From positions 1-7,418 of the forward strand of contig JAICIT010000117.1 of NCBI GenBank assembly GCA_025960445.1: a stretch of DNA of 7,418 nt, read 5' to 3'. Below, one piece after another: positions 5,267 through 7,418 of this stretch (positions are counted from its first letter, which is position 1; every line of letters starts with the position of its first letter). The notes below the pieces were generated by a model. That model was given only the letters and a program-made list of their open reading frames with translations, was not told where the DNA came from and did no database searches. This stretch comes from Bradyrhizobium sp. (GTDB lineage Bacteria > Pseudomonadota > Alphaproteobacteria > Rhizobiales > Xanthobacteraceae). The position numbers and the translations under genes were made by a program.

Positions 5267-5298
5267 AACCGGCGCGACTCGCAAGTGTCGCGCCGGTT
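5267..5298. terminator. Bidirectional terminator, perfect 12-bp stem
   Basis: AACCGGCGCGAC (5267-5278) pairs without mismatch with GTCGCGCCGGTT (5287-5298) around an 8-base loop. It fills the 49-base gap between the TPR stop at 5250 and the carboxypeptidase stop at 5300, so it can end transcription from both sides. The A/T base pairs at the stem foot give short T runs in each direction. Confidence 0.75.
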
Positions 5299-5299
5299 C

Positions 5300-6880
5300 C
5301 TATTTGCCTTGTTTCATCATCGATTCGGCTTCGGCGCGGAAAGCCCGGCGTGAGGCGTCGCGCGAATAGAACATGTGTCCGCCGGGATAGACGACGAGTT
5401 TCACGCGCTCCGGCGTGGCAAAGGCGGGAAGCTGGTCGAGCAGGATCTTCGAGGCGAAATACGGCGTCGCCAGATCGAATAACCCGTGCCCCACTAACAC
5501 CTTCAATTTCGGATCGAGCGCAAGAATCTCGCGCAACTGCGAAGTCGATTGAGCAGGATTTATACCGCGGCCGAAATCCCAGGCCTTCTCGACCTCTCCG
5601 TTAAGCAACCGATATGAGCCGTCAGGTCGCCAGTTCAGCTTGCGCGTGGTGAGGTCGACCACAGCGCTGGTCAAAGGAGCGGTCAACGTTTCGCCGGACG
5701 GATCGCTGAAATGAAAGGAGCTGGAATCCGGATAGGGATCGAGACCCATGACCGACGCATCATAACGTCCGGTCACTTTACCGTCCTTTCGATCGTATTC
5801 GCGGCGAAACTCCATCGCATCCAACCGACCGGCGAGCCTGCGCGTGACGGCACGGTCAATCCCGGTGAAGCTTGCGACCTTGTCGGCGAGCCGATTGGTA
5901 GCTTCCGTATCGGCTTCGCCTTTGACGAGATCAGCGAGAAATTCGCCGCGCGCATAGAGTTCGACATCCGCCATGTCGGCGCGTGTCACCGGGCCCTTTG
6001 CCTCGCGCGCCACGGCTGCCATCGTGGGAAGGCGACCTACAAATTGCAGCACGCTGGAGCCTGTAAATTCCCGGAAGTCGAACAGAGGCGAAACCATGAT
6101 CAGCCCCTTCACCCCAACGCCCTGCTGAACCTGCAGATTGCGAATGATCTTCGGACCGCGAATTCCGCCATAACTTTCGCCGACCACGAACTTGGGTGAC
6201 AGCAAGCGGCCCGATTTTTCGAGCCAGCGACGAATCGTGACCGCGATCGAGCTCACGTCGCCATCGATCGAAAAAAATCTTTTGCGCACCTCATCACCGG
6301 ACGCGACGAAACGGCTGTAGCCGGTCGCGACGGGGTCGATAAAGACTAGATCGGAGAAGTCGAGCCAGGTCTCCGCGTTCGGCTGGAGATCGGGTGAAGC
6401 GGAGGGAGTAGCTGCGTCGCCGTTGATGTCCAGCCGCCACGGCCCGGCCGCGCCCAGCTGCAAGTAGGCGGACGCCGCGCCCGGTCCTCCATTGAAAAAG
6501 AACGTGACCGGGCGGGTGGCCGGATCGGTCCCATCACGCTGATACGCTGTGTAGGCGATATCGGCTTGCGGCTCGCCCTTTTCATCGAACAGGCGAATTG
6601 AACCGGCGGTGGCCGTAAAGGCCAGCGTGCGGTCAGCGAGAGAGAGCGTCTGCTTGGTCGTTGAATCAGGCGGTAAACGGTGCTGCTCAGCCACGGCCGG
6701 CGAGGCCGGGGTTGCGGCGCGACCACCTGGTGCGCCCGATTTCTGCGCCGACGGCGTGAGATTGGGGCGTGCCTGATCGCCGGGCGGCGCATCCTGCGCC
6801 AATGCCGGACTGATCATCAGGAAAGCAAGAAGTGCGGCGGCGCCGCGCGTAAGCTGTGCCGCGGCGAGACGGACGCTCAT
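5300..6880 (-). CDS. Secreted serine carboxypeptidase, peptidase family S10
   Basis: The 526-residue protein has an N-terminal signal peptide (hydrophobic core 12-27, PALA-Q cleavage) and a disordered Pro/Ala/Gly linker to about residue 70. The alpha/beta-hydrolase domain shows the S10 signatures: oxyanion-hole block FFFNGGPGAAS (127-137), VFIDPVATGYS (179-189), nucleophile Ser236 in GESYGG, Asp469 in GHGLFDLATPY, and His502 in GGHMFY. All three catalytic residues are present, so it should be active, removing C-terminal amino acids from peptides in the periplasm or outside the cell. The substrate is not known. Bacterial S10 enzymes of about 500 residues are common in alphaproteobacteria, so the length is normal. 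The ATG at 6880 has GGAG about 10 bases upstream and opens the signal peptide. It is monocistronic, convergent with the TPR gene and divergent from nadK across a 265-base spacer. Confidence 0.93.
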   Translation of the reverse strand: MSVRLAAAQLTRGAAALLAFLMISPALAQDAPPGDQARPNLTPSAQKSGAPGGRAATPASPAVAEQHRLPPDSTTKQTLSLADRTLAFTATAGSIRLFDEKGEPQADIAYTAYQRDGTDPATRPVTFFFNGGPGAASAYLQLGAAGPWRLDINGDAATPSASPDLQPNAETWLDFSDLVFIDPVATGYSRFVASGDEVRKRFFSIDGDVSSIAVTIRRWLEKSGRLLSPKFVVGESYGGIRGPKIIRNLQVQQGVGVKGLIMVSPLFDFREFTGSSVLQFVGRLPTMAAVAREAKGPVTRADMADVELYARGEFLADLVKGEADTEATNRLADKVASFTGIDRAVTRRLAGRLDAMEFRREYDRKDGKVTGRYDASVMGLDPYPDSSSFHFSDPSGETLTAPLTSAVVDLTTRKLNWRPDGSYRLLNGEVEKAWDFGRGINPAQSTSQLREILALDPKLKVLVGHGLFDLATPYFASKILLDQLPAFATPERVKLVVYPGGHMFYSRDASRRAFRAEAESMMKQGK

Positions 6881-7145
6881 GTTTGTTCTTCTCCTGTTTG
6901 CGTCCTCGGCCGGACGGCGACGTTTACCATGTCAGCCGAGATTCCCTTCTACAGCGTCGGTTTATGGCTCAAAATCACGACCAGCATGGCATTTCAATCA
7001 AACGAAGAAATAGCTGAACTTGCCCTCGATCTCACCGCACGATCCGGTGACATCCGCGGCCCCAGGCTGTCTCGACAATCGCAGCCAAGATCGTATAGAC
7101 GACCTCCGCGCAACCCACCCCGTCAGCGCAATGAGCAGCGATCCC
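6881..7145. other. Divergent spacer between the carboxypeptidase and nadK
   Basis: This spacer must hold the promoters for the carboxypeptidase (-) and for nadK (+). I see a weak CGTCC/GGACG hairpin at 6901-6916 and no convincing sigma-70 or EcfG promoter. Frames on both strands lack the codon bias of the neighbouring genes, so no gene is called. Confidence 0.5.
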
Positions 7146-7418
7146 ATGACCAGCCCAAAGCGATATGAGCGGATCGCGTTTGTCGCGAGCGCCGGGGCGG
7201 AAGCCCAGCAGGCGCTGGCGCAGTTGGTCAAGCTGTATGGCAATCACGATCCCGCCGACGCCGATGTAGTCGTCGCGCTGGGCGGTGACGGGCTGATGCT
7301 GCAGACGCTGCATCGGCATATGCGGACGGGCAAGCCGATCTATGGCATGCATCGCGGCACAGTCGGATTTCTCATGAACGAATATTCGACGGGCGATCTG
7401 CTCGCCCGGCTCGCGGCC
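7146..7418 (+). CDS. nadK: NAD kinase, N-terminal 91 residues (partial, runs off the window)
   Basis: NAD kinase uses ATP (or polyphosphate in some bacteria) to phosphorylate NAD to NADP in the cytoplasm and is usually essential. The visible part reads MTSPKRYERIAFVAS, then YGNHDPADADVVVALGGDG. The GGDG motif (46-49) is the conserved nucleotide-binding and catalytic signature, and MLQTLH follows it. GMHRGTVGFLMNE (67-79) is the second block typical of the alphaproteobacterial enzyme. The later motifs lie beyond the right edge. The ATG at 7146 gives the N-terminus I expect for rhizobial NAD kinases. An in-frame ATG at 7131 would add five residues and cannot be excluded, as neither has a strong ribosome site. 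Confidence 0.93.
   Translation, partial: MTSPKRYERIAFVASAGAEAQQALAQLVKLYGNHDPADADVVVALGGDGLMLQTLHRHMRTGKPIYGMHRGTVGFLMNEYSTGDLLARLAA

Noticed and set aside
4624..5268. 214-residue - strand frame opposite the TPR gene
   Set aside because: It is a shadow of a gene with signal peptide, TPR motifs and ribosome site on the + strand.
7000..7145. Hydrophobic - strand fragments (SLLIALTGWVA and VVYTILAAIVETAW in different frames) that could be a decayed membrane protein
   Set aside because: They need a frameshift to join, their start is antisense to nadK, and nothing else supports them.
6930..7168. Possible small + strand gene upstream of nadK beginning MSAEIPFYSVG
   Set aside because: Codon third positions are not GC-biased, no ribosome site is clear, and the frame overlaps the start of nadK.

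Overview
The window most likely comes from an alphaproteobacterium of the Bradyrhizobium / Nitrobacteraceae type. I infer this from high GC with strong G/C at third codon positions, an Omp25/Omp31-like porin with the NWTGFYIGG motif, several small secreted or lipoprotein families that I associate with Bradyrhizobium, a match to the alphaproteobacterial EcfG promoter consensus, and a NAD kinase N-terminus of rhizobial type. These calls rest on reading the sequence and on memory of the families; no database was searched.

Layout, left to right. Bases 1-65 hold the tail of a + strand gene. It converges on a small secreted protein on the - strand (148-342), whose last part appears displaced by a one-base frameshift. 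Next is an outer-membrane beta-barrel protein on the - strand (489-1199) with a hairpin terminator. A divergent spacer leads to a cytoplasmic serine hydrolase on the + strand (1468-2655) that is clearly related to NylB, the 6-aminohexanoate-dimer hydrolase. Only 13 bases later comes a tightly coupled two-gene - strand unit (3098 to 2669), made of a helical basic protein and a CxxC/His mini-protein. From its divergent spacer, a small two-helix membrane protein (3271-3525) reads on the + strand behind an excellent EcfG-type promoter.

The remainder is a lipoprotein (3563-3985, -), a secreted His/Lys-rich protein (4167-4436, -), a periplasmic TPR protein (4711-5250, +), a secreted S10 serine carboxypeptidase (5300-6880, -), and the first 91 codons of NAD kinase (7146 onward, +), which runs off the window.

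The region is mostly monocistronic, with frequent strand changes and hairpins between convergent genes. There is no sign of a mobile element, CRISPR array, tRNA, rRNA or toxin/defence island. At least six of the products are exported or membrane-bound, so the region reads as ordinary chromosome rich in envelope proteins. I found no convincing new multi-gene system. The best leads are the EcfG promoter in front of an unknown membrane protein, the NylB-like enzyme with altered tuning residues, the coupled pair containing a PHD-like CxxCxxWYH motif, and the frameshifted secreted protein.
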